A program made the translations under genes and the position numbers. From positions 101,974,109-102,038,108 of the forward strand of contig CM075348.1 of NCBI GenBank assembly GCA_037693485.1: a stretch of 64,000 nt of DNA, written 5' to 3'. The notes below the pieces were generated by a model. That model saw nothing but the letters and a program-made list of their open reading frames with translations. It did not search any database and was not told the origin of the DNA. The stretch comes from Kitagawia praeruptora. Its lineage: Eukaryota; Streptophyta; Magnoliopsida; Apiales; Apiaceae. Below are positions 47,027-61,369 of the stretch, piece after piece; position 1 is the stretch's first letter, and every line of letters begins with the position of its first letter.

Positions 47027-48709
47027 TACTTGCAAAAATGTTTTAATTCGGTTAAATGTTTATGGTTTTGATGTATATACAAACATGTTTGAGACCGTCA
47101 TGATTGATGTGTTGTTATGATGATAACATAAAGGTTGTATTGATGTATATGCATAAACGGTATGTTAATGATGATTGGGATGATCATATGATGATCATAT
47201 AATCTGTATGTATACTGATATATACATGATATATGTTTTTTCTTGATATTGGGATTGTGTACGATACAATTTCAGTATACGTTGCACAGATTTGGTGAAA
47301 TCTGTGTTCAGTATCCGATTTTCGCAAATGATATGTGTTGTTTTCTGACTCGTCTGTAAGGAGTTTGACGTCGTTTAGTGCCTCAAAATGGCGATTTTTT
47401 CTTTTTAGAATTTGATTCTGATTTTCTGATTTTTGCGTTATATGATTTCTTTGATTGGATCATCTGAAATATGATATGGTTTAGTATGATTAAATAATAT
47501 GACATGTTCTTTAATTGTTACTTGAGCATGGTGGATGGTTATGGCCTTGAGACCTATAGGATAGAGCTTTTTGTTTATGGTTTGGTTTCTAAATACGACT
47601 TGCATGTTGTTTATTTCTTGTAAAGTAAAATCTCGAATGTAAATCGAGTTATTTTTGTAAGTTCATTAGAATAGCCTTGGTTTCAATTATTAAATGTAAT
47701 GTAAAAGAAGACAAGCAAGGAAGCAATCTGATGAGGCATTCCATGGAAGCAATCCAAGGAGGCATTTCAAGGAAGAAGACATGTATAAGTATTGTATTTT
47801 ATTTTACCACCGTAGATTGACCTTAATCTTTTCATTAGCTTGGAAAGATCAGATACGATGGGCCATAACCAAACACGTTTACTTTACGCACTTTACATAT
47901 ATATTATGATTGCATGTGATGATATGTATGTGTAAAGATAAAGATGCATGTTTAATTAGATTATTCATGTATGTATTAGATACGACACCCATGACATGCT
48001 TTCTTAAGAAAGATAAAATCTGTAACGACTTGAGATTTTATAATTAAACAAAACGATCATGAGATTTCTGTGTTTATGAAACACGGAATTAAATACGAAT
48101 TTTCAATTATTTCGATATGGGGAGATTTTGTCAAAAACGGGATGTACCTGTAAAGAAGTTGGTTATTAAGAGAGACCGCTTGTGTCTCCTCCAACTACCT
48201 GGAAATCAAACCATTGATGAATATTGATTTGAAGTATTTAATTCAAAGAAAAATTGGGAATCTCTTTATGATGGGATCATGGTCGTTTTAATGAAAAACC
48301 CCTAAAGAAAAAAGGATTAAGTTTAAGACCCTCGTTTATCGTGGTAAGGCGCGATGGAGTAAATTAGTGATACTTAACTGTTAGGCCATTGGGTTCGACT
48401 TAACTAAGTGACCACAATAGGATTGTGAACTTAGAGGCATAGAGTTTGGTAAGATTTATTGGATAAACAGGAGCAAATATTGTTCTACCAAACTATCCAA
48501 GAGTTATATGTGATATAATTGATAAATGTTGTCTACCTAAATAATATTTTTAAGGAGAAAAGCCAACGCTGACCCTTAAAAGTGATGAAATATGGATCTT
48601 GGCTCACTAGAAAGGTTTAGGGAAACTTTTCTGAATTGATAGGTAAGGCTATTAATTTGATAAAAATAGTGGGAGGTATATTATGATATACCATAATCAC
48701 TTAACATAA
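47027..48709 (+). mobile_element. non-coding internal region after that LTR
   Basis: No gag or pol motif appears in any phase. The stretch holds small repeats (AAGCAATC and AGGCATT words near 47722-47770). It fits a large non-autonomous retrotransposon derivative, but it could be an element cut off by the Helitron end at 48710. Confidence 0.45.
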
Positions 48710-51336
48710 CTAGCAATATTGCCCGTGCTTCGCACACGGAATGATTTTGTTTTGTTGATTTATAATTTATTTGTGATTTCTTAATGTTGTATATTTATGA
48801 CGTTATTCATCTCAGAATTGTTTTTATAAAACCATATTACGATCATGTTATTGTTCTCTCTACTATTTTAACCAACAATATCACATGTACGTGCGATAGT
48901 AATGTTGAGCTAGTACTTCCATCCGATCTAAAGTAACGATGAGCACGTATGTGATTTAAAAACAAATCAAACTCGAGATTTTAAAATTTAAACCGAACAT
49001 CCTTGGTACTTGAACAAAAAATTCATAGCTAAAAAATTCATGATAATCAAAACATAGAACCAATAGAAACAATCCAAATGAAGTATTAATAACAAACTAC
49101 AAATAACAAATATGTCAGGCCAAAAATATTTCTTACCAGAAATTAAAGATTGCAATAGCTTGTTGATAGTAACATATGTGCATAACACATACAATGAAAT
49201 CATAGGAAAACCTTGTATAGAAAAAAATTGCATCATTGTTCTAAATTTTTGTAATTCAAAAATTTATTTTTGCAATATATGAATTTGGTAATAGTTGTTA
49301 ACCAGTCTTTCAAATATCGATTGAATAAATGCAAAAATACTCCATCCTAGAATAAAATTAATTTTTTGCTCAATTCTTAAATTTGTATATTTTTAATACT
49401 ACATATCTATTTTTTGTTAATTAAACTAAAATATAAATTTACCACACTCAAGTATTTAGAGTAAGCTTTCATTCAACAGAAAGAATGTGTCATATTTTAA
49501 TAATTTACATTACACACAATTACAAATATTTATGTCATATATTGCTCTTCCTAATTAAAAATTAGTTACTTTATTTAACTTAATATACTTATTATATAAT
49601 ATATGGTGCTAATATAAATAATTAAATTTGTAAAATATACCTAATTTTTATTTGAATAATAAATATCACGTACGTAATATCAAACATAAAAAAATATAGT
49701 TTTAAAAAATAGGATTGTTAAATTATATATTGGTAAAAATTGCTCGGCATCGACTCACGACTATGCCTAGGCTTTTCATGTAATAATTTTTAAAAATTAT
49801 AATATTTTAATAGGACATCAATTAAAATTGGAATGACACAATGAAACAAATTTAAAAATTTTTCCTCACAGTAAAGCAAAAACTTATAACTTTTATATTA
49901 TGAATCATTTTAAAAATTAAACGATCAAAATTATATCATATTTTGTTTGATAATATAATTTATATAATTAAAGTATTAAAAAAAAGTTGTGAATTGCATG
50001 GGTTATAAGCTATTAGTTTAAAAGTTTTGTTTTCACAGACAAAATTTCTAAACAATTACATTACATACAATTACAAAATATTTTAAAAAAAGTTATTTTA
50101 ATTAATTGAATATATCTATTTATATAATACATTTTGCTAATATATATAATTAAATTTGTATAGATATACCCGGCTTTTATTAGAATAATAAATATCACAT
50201 ACGTGATATCATACATAACAAATTTAGTTTTAAAAAACAGGATTGTTAAATTATATATTGGTAAAGTTGCTCGGCGTCGCCTCACGGCGACACCTCGACG
50301 CGTTTATATTACCAAAAAAAACACATATACTTGAATTTAGTAGAGTATTTCAATTGTTTACTATCTAGTTAACGTGTTAAATCGACGGCAAAATCATTTG
50401 TGTCATATTTAGTTAATCTTATATATTACTCTCTTTATCCTTCTCAATTTGGGATAAAGGGTTTAGCACGTAAGACTAATTTTAACACGCATTATTTAAT
50501 GTTTTAATTTTTAATCATTTTTTTTTAAATAGTTATGGAACTATACCTTATGTACACCTTAAAATGCATGCCAACCAGTGAAAAAAACTATAAAGAAATG
50601 AGAGGGAAGGAGGGGGTATTTATAAAGTGATATGTGTTCGTCGTCGAAAACACAATTGTATTAAACGGACCAATTACATAACAATAAACTTATTATTATG
50701 CTTAAATAAAAAAAATTAATTAAAATATAAAAATCAAATATCTAGAAATCATAATCGAAAACATGTAGATGAAATGAAGATAACAAAATTCACGTAAAAA
50801 CAATAATTTTATTTAAACATGGCATCAATTCCCATCTCGAAGTAGCAACTGTGTTTTCAAAGTATCAATACCCCCAAGGCCCCAAATAGCTATGCACAGG
50901 GTTATATATATGTTTTTATTTTACAAAATGTGATAAAGAATTAAATCAGAGTATGATTTTTAATTAAATTAAGTTATCATAAATAATAATTAGATGATAT
51001 GTATTTGACAGAGATACATTGAGTGTAAAACTAAAAAAAATTTATATTTGTCGTTATGTTTGTATCAAAAAAATTTAAAAAAAACTTATAATCAAATTTA
51101 AAAAGTGTTTAAATAAAGTAATTTAGACATATTCATTGTAATTCTTTGAAATTATTAATAAAATTTGTTAAACTTTTAGTTTGTATTAATTGAATGAACA
51201 AAAATCAGCTTCAATTTTATTGTGAAAATTATTTATTTTCGGCGTCGTGTCTCACGACGACGCCTAGACTCGTTTATATTAATGAAAATAATAATTTTTT
51301 TATTTTTATAATTAAAATCATGAAATTTTTATAATT
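48710..51336 (-). mobile_element. reverse-strand Helitron 3' end and AT-rich repeats
   Basis: On the reverse strand the sequence ends with a hairpin (CCGTG, 7-base loop, CACGG; 48739-48723), nine bases, then CTAG at 48713-48710 followed by T, the canonical Helitron 3' terminus. Its 5' TC end was not found, so the right limit is only the start of the next LTR. Within it, about 49500-49800 is repeated at about 50030-50330 (period 528 bp). No Rep/helicase frame is visible. Confidence 0.6.
50429..50616. mobile_element. Stowaway-like MITE, degenerate ends
   Basis: TA flanks CTCTCTTTATCCTTCTCAAT on the left and GAGAGGGAAGGAGGGGG on the right. The ends are inverted with several mismatches, and the family seems shared with 41437-41690. 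Confidence 0.6.
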
Positions 51337-52756
51337 AAATCACGTAAAACAAATATTTCAAATATTTCCAAACAGATTTTTTTAAACATTTCCGAACAGA
51401 TATTTCAATACAAAATCTTTTTAAAAATCACAGAACAGGTATTCAAATATTTTTCAAAATAGATTTCTTTTAAAATATTTTTCAGAGTCAAAACAGTCAA
51501 ATCAGATATAAACGAATCAGATATAAAAATTCAGAATTAAGAATAGCGCTGAATAAAAGGAGAGAGAATCCGTACCTCAAAAACAACGATCTCAAACACT
51601 CACGAAATCCGTAATTAATCCGTTAAATTCCTGATCCGCGATCTAGTTACAAAATTATAATTTATTAAGTTATATGCTTCTAATAAAATCAAATAACCAC
51701 TATCAGTAATAGTTAATATTAGTTCAAGTATTTTATAATATTTAATATTATTGAACAAAACATAGATGATTCGGATAATCTATTAAATTATTAAATAGAC
51801 TCGAGAATGAAAATAGGGGACAACTTGAGTACCTACAAGTGCAGTAGCCACACACATCTAAAATAAATTCATTAACAAACTAACCTGATGCCTAAAATAC
51901 TTAAAGGACTTAAAGGAAAATACTAGTTAACATGATGTTATAATTTGGATATTAAGTATTATAAAAAGTATTATAAAAACAAGTTCCAGTGACATGCTAG
52001 TATATGAAAGTAAAATGTACATATGCATTCACAGGAGTACATGCCTCCGCAAAAATCATGACAGCCTAGAATTATTACAATAACTAACTTAATAATTAAT
52101 TATAAAATATAAAACAATAATCATATTATTTACTCTAAAACAATACTCTTAATGCTTTCATAATCTGACTTGCAAAACCAAACCTGTACATAAAAAAAAA
52201 TTGCAGCACGTAATATTATACCCACTTAAAACCAACTAATAATAAATTAATTAAAGATTGTAATACATAATCAATTGTAAAAAAAAAAATAACATATCCA
52301 AGTTATTAAGCAGAAACGATTTTACAAAATCATGGTAATGTAATCTACCAAAATACTATTATACGATCACCAAAGTACCATTATACGATCAAAATAGTTT
52401 GTGATAGTGGACAATTAATAGATTAACAAGTGATGTACCAGATGACAATCAGTAGATGGTAAAACAGAGGAGGAAAGAAAAATCGCCTGCTCGTGTACTC
52501 TACTTCTTTTCCTTCCGTGCGGCTCTCTCCAAAATAATAATATGCTAGGGTTATTTAATGTGTGAGAAATAATATATAGTATCAGTTATCGACTCTAGCC
52601 CAATTACCGACTTCTTTTCTAATTAGTACTTAGTAATTCAATTAAATAACCAATATTCTTTTAAAAGAAATATTATTATTATTATTATTATTATTATTTT
52701 AATTTTAATTCTATTATTATTACTATTATTATTTAAAAAAAATCACGTATATTACA
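51337..52756 (-). mobile_element. left (3') LTR, truncated, Helitron-free
   Basis: It matches the right LTR from AAATCACGTAAAAC to GTATATTACA. The uninterrupted site CATATTA|TTTACTC lies at about 52125-52138. A run of nine ATT units near 52671-52697 ends in AT-rich sequence. Confidence 0.88.
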
Positions 52757-52791
52757 TATATACCCCCTTAAAAATGATTCCGTCCCCGGAA

Positions 52792-53124
52792 TCAAACGAA
52801 ACTAAAACTCGTACCTGAATCGAATAAGTGCGGATATCTCTCGCGAATAGATTTCTCTAATTCCCATGTAGCCTCCCTCTCAGAATGATTTTTCCACAAA
52901 TCCTTAACAAATGGAATGGTATTCTTTCTCAAAACTCGCTCCTCTCGAGCTAGGATAGCTTCTGTTTCCTCCTCACAGGAAAGATCCTCTCTAATCTTAT
53001 ACAATAGATATTGAACTATGTGAAACAGATGATACTTATAACCCCTCAAAATCGACACATGAAATACATTATGCACATGGGATAATTGGGGTGGCAACGC
53101 AACTCTATAAGACACTTCTCTCAC
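52792..53124 (-). pseudogene. integrase C-terminal tail with degenerate chromodomain
   Basis: The 110 residues resemble the end of chromovirus-like pol: VALPPQLSHVHNVFHVSILR, then LAREERVLRKNTIPFVKDLW and EATWELEKSIRERYPHLF. An upstream continuation is visible for about 15 residues after a one-base frameshift near 53128, and then no pol can be recognised. Purine-rich AAGGGGG (about 52764-52770, reverse strand) between this tail and the LTR is the likely PPT. This is the only coding relic in the element. Confidence 0.85.
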
Positions 53125-56100
53125 TTTCTCTATAATATCAAAAGATCACAAATCTTTAATCCAAGTTGTCCTTTTTACACCAAAAGTATCACACCCTAAA
53201 ATAAATGACATTTTCATGAATCAAAATTCATCAAGATTATATTAATGCGCATAATTCTTTTGATCAATTTAATTATCACAAGTCTCTTCATGTAAATAAT
53301 GTCTTAAAAATTTTAAACCAAGAAGTACTATCGCTAACTCTAGTTTGTAGGTCAGCTATGTTCACATAAACTATAAAGCGATCACAAATTTTTTTTTAAA
53401 AAAATTGTATCGCCAATTGTTTAAACGAATTTTTGTTATTTATATAAAGAGAGAACAATGAATAACATGATATAATTGTTAAGTCAATTTAAAAAAAAAT
53501 CGAAGTCAGGTGTATCACTAATAGTACATATTTAAATTTGAAAATGAATTTTATTATCATATATTAATATTTAACACGATTATATATTAATAATAATCAT
53601 AATAAAAATCAAATACCAAGCCAGAGTACAATAAATTTAATAGACTAAAAAAAAAATACTGAACGTTTAATAGTAATTGTATGATAATGATAATTATTAC
53701 ATGAACTAATGTCCACAAAATATTAATATTAATTAAGTAATATGAACAAAGTAGCTCGGACAATCAAGGTAGCCCAGACCCTATAGCTAATAAAAAAAAT
53801 CACTTTGATTACTATAGACTAATAAAATAATCATACAAACAAGCAATTATCAGTTAACAAATATAAACAATTACAAGAATTATTAATTAGTACAACCACT
53901 TCAAAACTAGTCGAGAGAGAACCAAAAATCGAAGCAAACTTAAATGACATGTACCAATGTATGTTTACAAGGTAACATATTGTTTTTTTTAAAAAAATTA
54001 TTTTAATAATAATATATTAAATATATAATAAAATACAAGCCAGTGTTGATTTTTGCCTTTGTACAGAAGAAAAGATATCATATACATATACCATTCTAAC
54101 ATTGTGTAAATGATTTTAGAATAATTTTCATTTGATAAATTAATTTAGAATATAAATTAAATCACAATTAATCGATGGTAGGTTGCACAAATCAATGATA
54201 TAAACTTACTTATTATACTATATGAAATATCAAATAATTTGTCTCACCCTAAAAAAATAGAACCATGAACTTAATATACATGAATATACAACTAATAGCT
54301 AATAGATTAAAAATAATTAAGCGTGTTAATTAAACATATCACATAACTTAAAAAAAAATATAACTCTGATTGTAATCGGCTAAAATGATTAAGTATCTTT
54401 GGTCTTTTGGTTCTTTCTCCTCTCTCCCTCACATGTTTTTTTTTCCTCGTCTCATGATTCTTTCCTAGTGACTAGTGCGACTAAATATACAATACAACTC
54501 CTAATTTAAGGTTCACTAGTGATATTAATTTATTTTAATTAACAACATTTGCATCTCTACATGTTCACTATCCCTATGTCCAGATTATGAGACAAGGTCA
54601 TAACAAAATATAACCAGAAATAAATTAAATTATCATATATTGTAAATAAAATGTAAATAATATTTAACTCAACTTAAACATTCAACACGTGTAAACTATA
54701 TGGATCAGATGCACAAGTATCTAATATGAAACAAATATACATGAAGAACAAAAATTAGTAGTTCCAAACAAAATTATATTCTAGAGCACCACATTGAATA
54801 TTAAATAACTTGCATACAACACATATTACAATAAATAACTTAATCCCATCCAAGTCCTACTGAACTTGTTAAATTATAACACTTCAATATTTTATTAGAT
54901 ACATACAATTAGAACATTAAAGTAAATTAGTGTCCATTTGCATTGTAAGAAAAGAATTTGATTGTTAAGGCATATTAAACTAAAGTTATTGGTCCTTCAA
55001 CAATTCTTGATATTATGAAAGGGGAAAAAATTAAAATTAAAATTTTAAAGATATATATGTTTTTAAAACCAATTTGGGATGCCAAATTACGACATCTAGA
55101 TAACATACAATACAAATAATTCCAAATACCTTGATACTTGTTTTCTTTATAAAAAAAAATTCTTAGAATACATAACACTTACATTCCTTTACTGAATTAT
55201 TAATTTCAGGCGTCCCTCAAATTAATAATACCATTTCATTTAATTACTTATTTTGAGCGTCCCCAAAATAAAATAATTAAACTATGAAATTTTAGAATGA
55301 GTGTTTTAGGCATAATTTGAATAAAATTGAGAAAATCTTTTCTATTAGTAAAAATAAATGGAGGCACCAGTATCAAAATAATGTGAATATACTATAATTT
55401 TACAAGTTAACTACTAAAAAAAATATATGAGTATGGGAAATAATAAAAATAATAAAATTCGGATATATTACAAATAGATAAATAAAATAAAAAAATATCA
55501 AAGATTTGTAATCTAGAAAACTGAAATTTAATTAATTAGAATAAGCAAACAAATGTGTACAGTAGACCTTTTTATATTTATAATTCAAAATGTAAGAATG
55601 ACTCACAAACACGAAAAAAATAAAAATATTATTCAAAATTTAAAATAATTTACAAAGATTAATAGAAGATAAAGGTAGTACTCAAGAGATATTAATTATC
55701 ACATATACTAACAAACTATATGAAAATCAACCCACACCTCACACACCTACAAATGGTTTACAAAATTGCAATCTAAACTAATTTCATCTTATCCTCGAGT
55801 ATAATTTAAAGTTAACACAATTCTTATCTAAAACTTTTATCTCTAGTAAAACTAACAAAATCTTCAAGACTCCAATAAGTTAAAGCTGTTATTAAATCTA
55901 TTCTAATATGGCTATGCCTTCAAAGATCATTTGTTTTCCTTATAATCCAATTGTTGCACAAATTATATTCAACCAAACTATATTTAAACGATTGATAAAT
56001 GAAGCATTATCCTCAAAAGCAACACACTCTTACAATTACCTAACATCCTTGATACTTAAATATAGTAAGATTCATTTTAGGACCTCTAAAAATGTAAGAT

Positions 56101-56418
56101 GACTCACTAACAATGACAAAACTCAAAGGTACTGAATTGATGACAAAGAAATTATAGACCAACTAGAACCATAATCGAATAACAAAAATAAATAAATAAA
56201 TAAAATTCACTCCTATAAAAAAAATCCGTGTATAAACATATTTGAATAAAGTTCTCAACAAAGAGATGGACCGAAGTAGTTTAAAAAAAAATAGCATAAA
56301 AGTAAAATAGTTCACTAACGAACAAAATTGAATAAATTTTTAAAACATTGAACCTATCCTAACGTCTACCCAAACTCACAGGTCAACCTAAATAGGTTTT
56401 CTACAAGAAGGAACCTAA
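53125..56418. other. internal region without recognisable genes
   Basis: It is very AT-rich and scattered with stops. I found no gag, protease or RT motif on either strand. Confidence 0.6.
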
Positions 56419-56430
56419 GCTCTGATACCA
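56419..56430 (-). other. primer-binding site, initiator tRNA-Met
   Basis: TGGTATCAGAGC on the reverse strand lies four bases inside the right LTR (TGTAACATCCCC starts at 56435). It fixes the orientation and the LTR edge. Confidence 0.93.
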
Positions 56431-59400
56431 TCTTTGTAACATCCCCTTCCTAAAATGGGAGGAGATATTGCTTAAAATCCATAACCTGCAACGGAGCACT
56501 AAAATAATATCTAAATAATGATTAAATAGTCTAATAACCTCCAAATAGTATTAAAGCTCCAAATTACAGTTCAAGCCAATAAATGTGAAAAACTAAAATC
56601 TCTAAATAAGTCTTCAAGTCTAAATAATGCTAGAAGTTCATAAGTCCTAATCAATTGAATTAGGGTAGCTCTCCATCACACAATCCCAGATCCCCCTAAG
56701 CACCTGCCAGAAAAAGAATACGGCATGAGCCAATTGCCCAGTACGGAGTTGGAGTACAATTTATAAAACAGAAAAACAGATAAGTGTATTTGACAGTTAT
56801 AATAAAACATTTATTTTAAAATATGCATGGCTGAAGCAACGAGGGGTTAGGATATTTCATACCGAGATCAGAACAGAACAGATACAAATACACACATCAT
56901 AGGGTACCTAATGTGTGCAACAAATCGGATAACGTGTACGGCATATACACGTCACCGTCAAATCAAATCACAAATCAAATCAAATCTGGGTGCACCCACG
57001 TATCCTGAAACAAATATCAAAATGCGCAAAAGCTCGCCACCTGAGCTATCAGAAGGATACGCCGTGACCAATCACACTGCCACGGAAGTGTCATGTCACT
57101 GGTGCCGCAATGACATGGCTGTAGTACCCCTACAGCTGGTTAACTCGGTATACCCTATATCGCTAAGGGTTCAAAATAAATATTTCACAAAATCTTTTAA
57201 ATCACGTAAAACAAATATTTCAAATATTTCCAAACAGATTTTTTTAAACATTTCCGAACAGATATTTCAATACAAAATCTTTTTAAAAATCACAGAACAG
57301 GTATTCAAATATTTTTCAAAATAGATTTCTTTTAAAATATTTTTCAGAGTCAAAACAGTCAAATCAGATATAAACAGAGTAAACAGATTTGAGGGTAAAA
57401 CGAATCAGATATAAAAATTCAGAATTAAGAATAGCGCTGAATAAAAGGAGAGAGAATCCGTACCTCAAAAACAACGATCTCAAACACTCACGAAATCCGT
57501 AATTAATCCGTTAAATTCCTGATCCGCGATCTAGTTACAAAATTATAATTTATTAAGTTATATGCTTCTAATAAAATCAAATAACCACTATCAGTAATAG
57601 TTAATATTAGTTCAAGTATTTTATAATATTTAATATTATTGAACAAAACATAGATGATTCGGATAATCTATTAAATTATTAAATAGACTCGAGAATGAAA
57701 ATAGGGGACAACTTGAGTACCTACAAGTGCAGTAGCCACACACATCTAAAATAAATTCATTAACAAACTAACCTGATGCCTAAAATACTTAAAGGACTTA
57801 AAGGAAAATACTAGTTAACATGATGTTATAATTTGGATATTAAGTATTATAAAAAGTATTATAAAAACAAGTTCCAGTGACATGCTAGTATATGAAAGTA
57901 AAATGTACATATGCATTCACAGGAGTACATGCCTCCGCAAAAATCATGACAGCCTAGAATTATTACAATAACTAACTTAATAATTAATTATAAAATATAA
58001 AATATAAAACAATAATCATATTATCTATATATATTATAAAAGCTGGAGATCAGAACGTTGATGTGGCAATTTCTTGATTTTTTAAAATAAAATCCTTGCA
58101 TTCTAATATATCCTGTACCTAAAAATGTGGCGCTAGATGCCTCTCAACAGTTAGAAGAGGAGTTCGATTCCGGTGAAGTGCAGACTTGTGCTTCTTTTCT
58201 CTCTTTTTCTTACAAGAAATATAATTGACTAGGAAAACAAAGGTAGATAGTCTGAATAACAAGCTATAAAAAATTCCAAAAACCGAATATTTTAATCCAC
58301 CACAGATAATCATAGACCGCACCAAGCACCAATAATAGCATAAGTTGATTGGTATAATACATTTCCTGATGCTCACTTTTTAATATTTTCAATAGCTCAA
58401 TTCTTACTTTTGTAGTTTTGTGACGTTAAGACATTTCGCATAGTCATGACAATCATATCATTTCGTGTACTTATAATTAAAATAAAAAATGATTCGAATT
58501 ATTTAGTGTATATATCTACCTAATCTGAACACGAAATGAAATGTTTCGTGTCAATACGAAAATACAAGAAAAGTATACGAAATTTTCGTATATTTTTTAT
58601 TTACACGAAACGATCAGAAATAACACGAAATGAATATATCCGAATACACGAAATACTACTGAATATGTAAAATGAGTGATTAAAAATACACAAAATAGTA
58701 ATGGAGAAGTAAAATAAAATTCGTAAATATTATTTATTATGATGTATAAAAAATAAAATTTATTTATATATGTATATATATGTAATATTTCGGGTTACTT
58801 TCGTGTACCCAAAATGAAAATTCATATCTAACACTAAATATTTCCTATAACTTCGTGTTCGTGTACTTTCGTATTTCGTATATCAAAAATTAAAACACAA
58901 AATCGTATATTTTATATCATTTTGTATCGTGCTCACGTGTCACGTGTCCTGCGAGTTTTTACTTTGCTTCTCTTTCATTTCATTCATTTTTTCCTGGCTG
59001 ATCTTCTTTTGTTTAATTTATATAATTGTTCATTACATTTACCAGTTACATTATTTTCTGTTAAATGTGACATGTAGTTAAAAAAAAATTAACCTAAAAT
59101 TATTACATAATACAATTAGGAATGCGAGTAAACAAGTTTTTATATTTGTTAAACATTCCATATTATTAATTTTTTTAAAAATATTGTTTTAAGAAATATT
59201 ATTAATAACAACCATTCATAACTTTTATTCGCCAATTTAACTAATGTTTTTACTCATGTCAATGATATTACATAATTAATAACATTTAAAAAAATTAGAA
59301 GTAACTTAGATGACGGCACAAGAAACTTCAAAATAATTATCAACCTCTTGCTTCAGTGACAAACTGTGCTACGTAAAAATTATAACTAAATTTATGTCAC

Positions 59401-60101
59401 GTAAGATTATGTTACCTTTTTAAATTATTTTAATATAAAATATTTAATGTAACACTTATTTTGTTATTAATTTTATCCATTCGATATTTACTCAATTTGG
59501 AATGGAACATACTCATTTTATGTTTCTAATTTGGAAAAAGAATTATATCTATTATTTTAAATTTTAATTAATATACTCATCAGTAAAATAAAATAATTTT
59601 GTCAAAAATGATATGAAAAAAGTGACACGAAGACAACATTTTGAAAATATATGTGAGAATTTCTTACCTAATTATCTCATTTATGTGTAAAAAAATTGCA
59701 AATTTCTTTTCTAAATTTTTTTGTTTTAAACTGTTTTTTTTTCTCATCTCATCTTTAAAAAGCTTTTAACCACTATTTAAAAAACTACATAAATTCTTTT
59801 TCGTTCTATTTTTTCCTCTACATTTTCATTTGAGAACACATCGTTAGTCATGTAATTTTTCTAGATACTAATTGCACATCGTTAGTCACGCAGAAGTTAC
59901 AGGCGTCTTAGAGCTACATTTAACTTTCTTCCAAAATTTTAAATCTTATGAAGGGGGTCGGCAAAATAGAAAGTATATATTGAAAATACTTTCTTTATTT
60001 ATAACTATTTTTAATATTATTAGTAAAATACGGATAGTTTTTTTATTATATTAATTTGTTATTATTGATTATAAATTGTTATATAAATAATTATGATAAT
60101 G

Positions 60102-61269
60102 GGGCTGTTTGGCTGGCTTTATAAGCGGCTTACTGGACTTTAAGTCCAGTCCAGCTTATTTACAAGTGTTTGCCTACCAACTTATTTTAATGACTTATGT
60201 CTTATAAGAGCATCTTCAATGGGGTTGGCTATAATGGTTGGCTATAATAATATAAAATAATAGTTGGCTAAAATTTGTTGAATCTGTAAGGTATTGGGCT
60301 CCAATGAGGTTGGTTATAATGGTTGGCTATATTTTAAAAGTAGTATTTTATTATTATTTTTAATACCAATTGATCTAAAAGTGTTGTAATATATTTAGAA
60401 TTATAAATTATGACTAAAATTAAATTTTCTAAACTATAATAAATTAGATTATAATTAATAGCTAAACAATTGATTTGATTAAAAATAAATATATAAATTA
60501 TGAAGTATGTATATAGGCGATTTTGCAATGGTTGGAGTGTAGAAAAACAAGATTGAAAATAAACTAATGCTAATTAGTTAATTGTTCTTATTTTTATACA
60601 AAATAAATTAAAAAGGAGATTGAAAATGTGCTTGCAAATCAAGCCGCAGGCGAAGAAAAAGAAAACAACAGCTTGGAAGGGAGAAAAAGTAATGCATATG
60701 ACGTGGAAAACCTCTACAGATCTGTAAGCTTTGGCCATATATAGCCAACCATATGGTGATGGCTATACTTTTACATAACAGATCAGCGCGGTTGGAGCGA
60801 TCAAATTTTAGGAATTTGGCTATAAATGATGCCAGGTGTAACATTTAGCTAAGGGTTCAGTCAGGTTGGAGATGCTCTAAGTTCATAAGTTGAAAGTTAG
60901 AAAATCCAAACATTCATCTTATTTTTCTTAACTTATTTCTTGATACACGTGATATATAATATTCTTCAAATCTTCAAAATCATATATCTTTTGATCCGTT
61001 CATTAAAAAATTGATATTTATATATCAAATTTCTCTACTCATCGAGATCTATCCATTGATATCCATTATTATATATTAAAAAACAAATATTTTGAAATTA
61101 ATAAAAAAAGTTAACTTATAAGTTCTGATTTACCAAACACTCTACTGATTTATAAGTTCTGATTTACCAAACACTTTATTGACTTATAATTTCTGATTTA
61201 CTTATCACTTATAATCAACTTATGGGCTTAAAGTCATAAGTTACTTTTTTTAAGTTAAGCCAAACGGGC
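60102..61269. mobile_element. hAT-like MITE, split by a Tourist-like MITE
   Basis: The left end GGGGCTGTTTGGCTGGCTTT and right end AAGTTAAGCCAAACGGGCAC are inverted. ACTTATAAGT-type words recur just inside both ends. No clear 8-bp duplication was found. Confidence 0.6.
60208..60877. mobile_element. Tourist-like MITE, 670 bp
   Basis: TAA at 60205-60207 and at 60878-60880 flanks GAGCATCTTCAATGGGGTTG and CAGGTTGGAGATGCTC, inverted ends of PIF/Harbinger type. GGTTGGCTATAAT words recur near the left end. It has the same terminal motif as the copy in the transporter intron. Confidence 0.82.
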
Positions 61270-61369
61270 ACAATATTGTAATAAATTTGAGATTTATCCC
61301 TTAGAATTCAAATGTTGCCAAAGAAAGAAAACTAATGAGAATGAAGATGTCGATAGGGATGATGATGGG

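Noticed and set aside
56911..57324. 137-codon frame in the right LTR
   Set aside because: LTR sequence; no domain, and the left LTR copy preserves only part of it.
58150..58185. GTTCGATTCC, a tRNA-like B box, near the Helitron 5' end
   Set aside because: No acceptable cloverleaf or A box could be drawn around it; at most a SINE relic.
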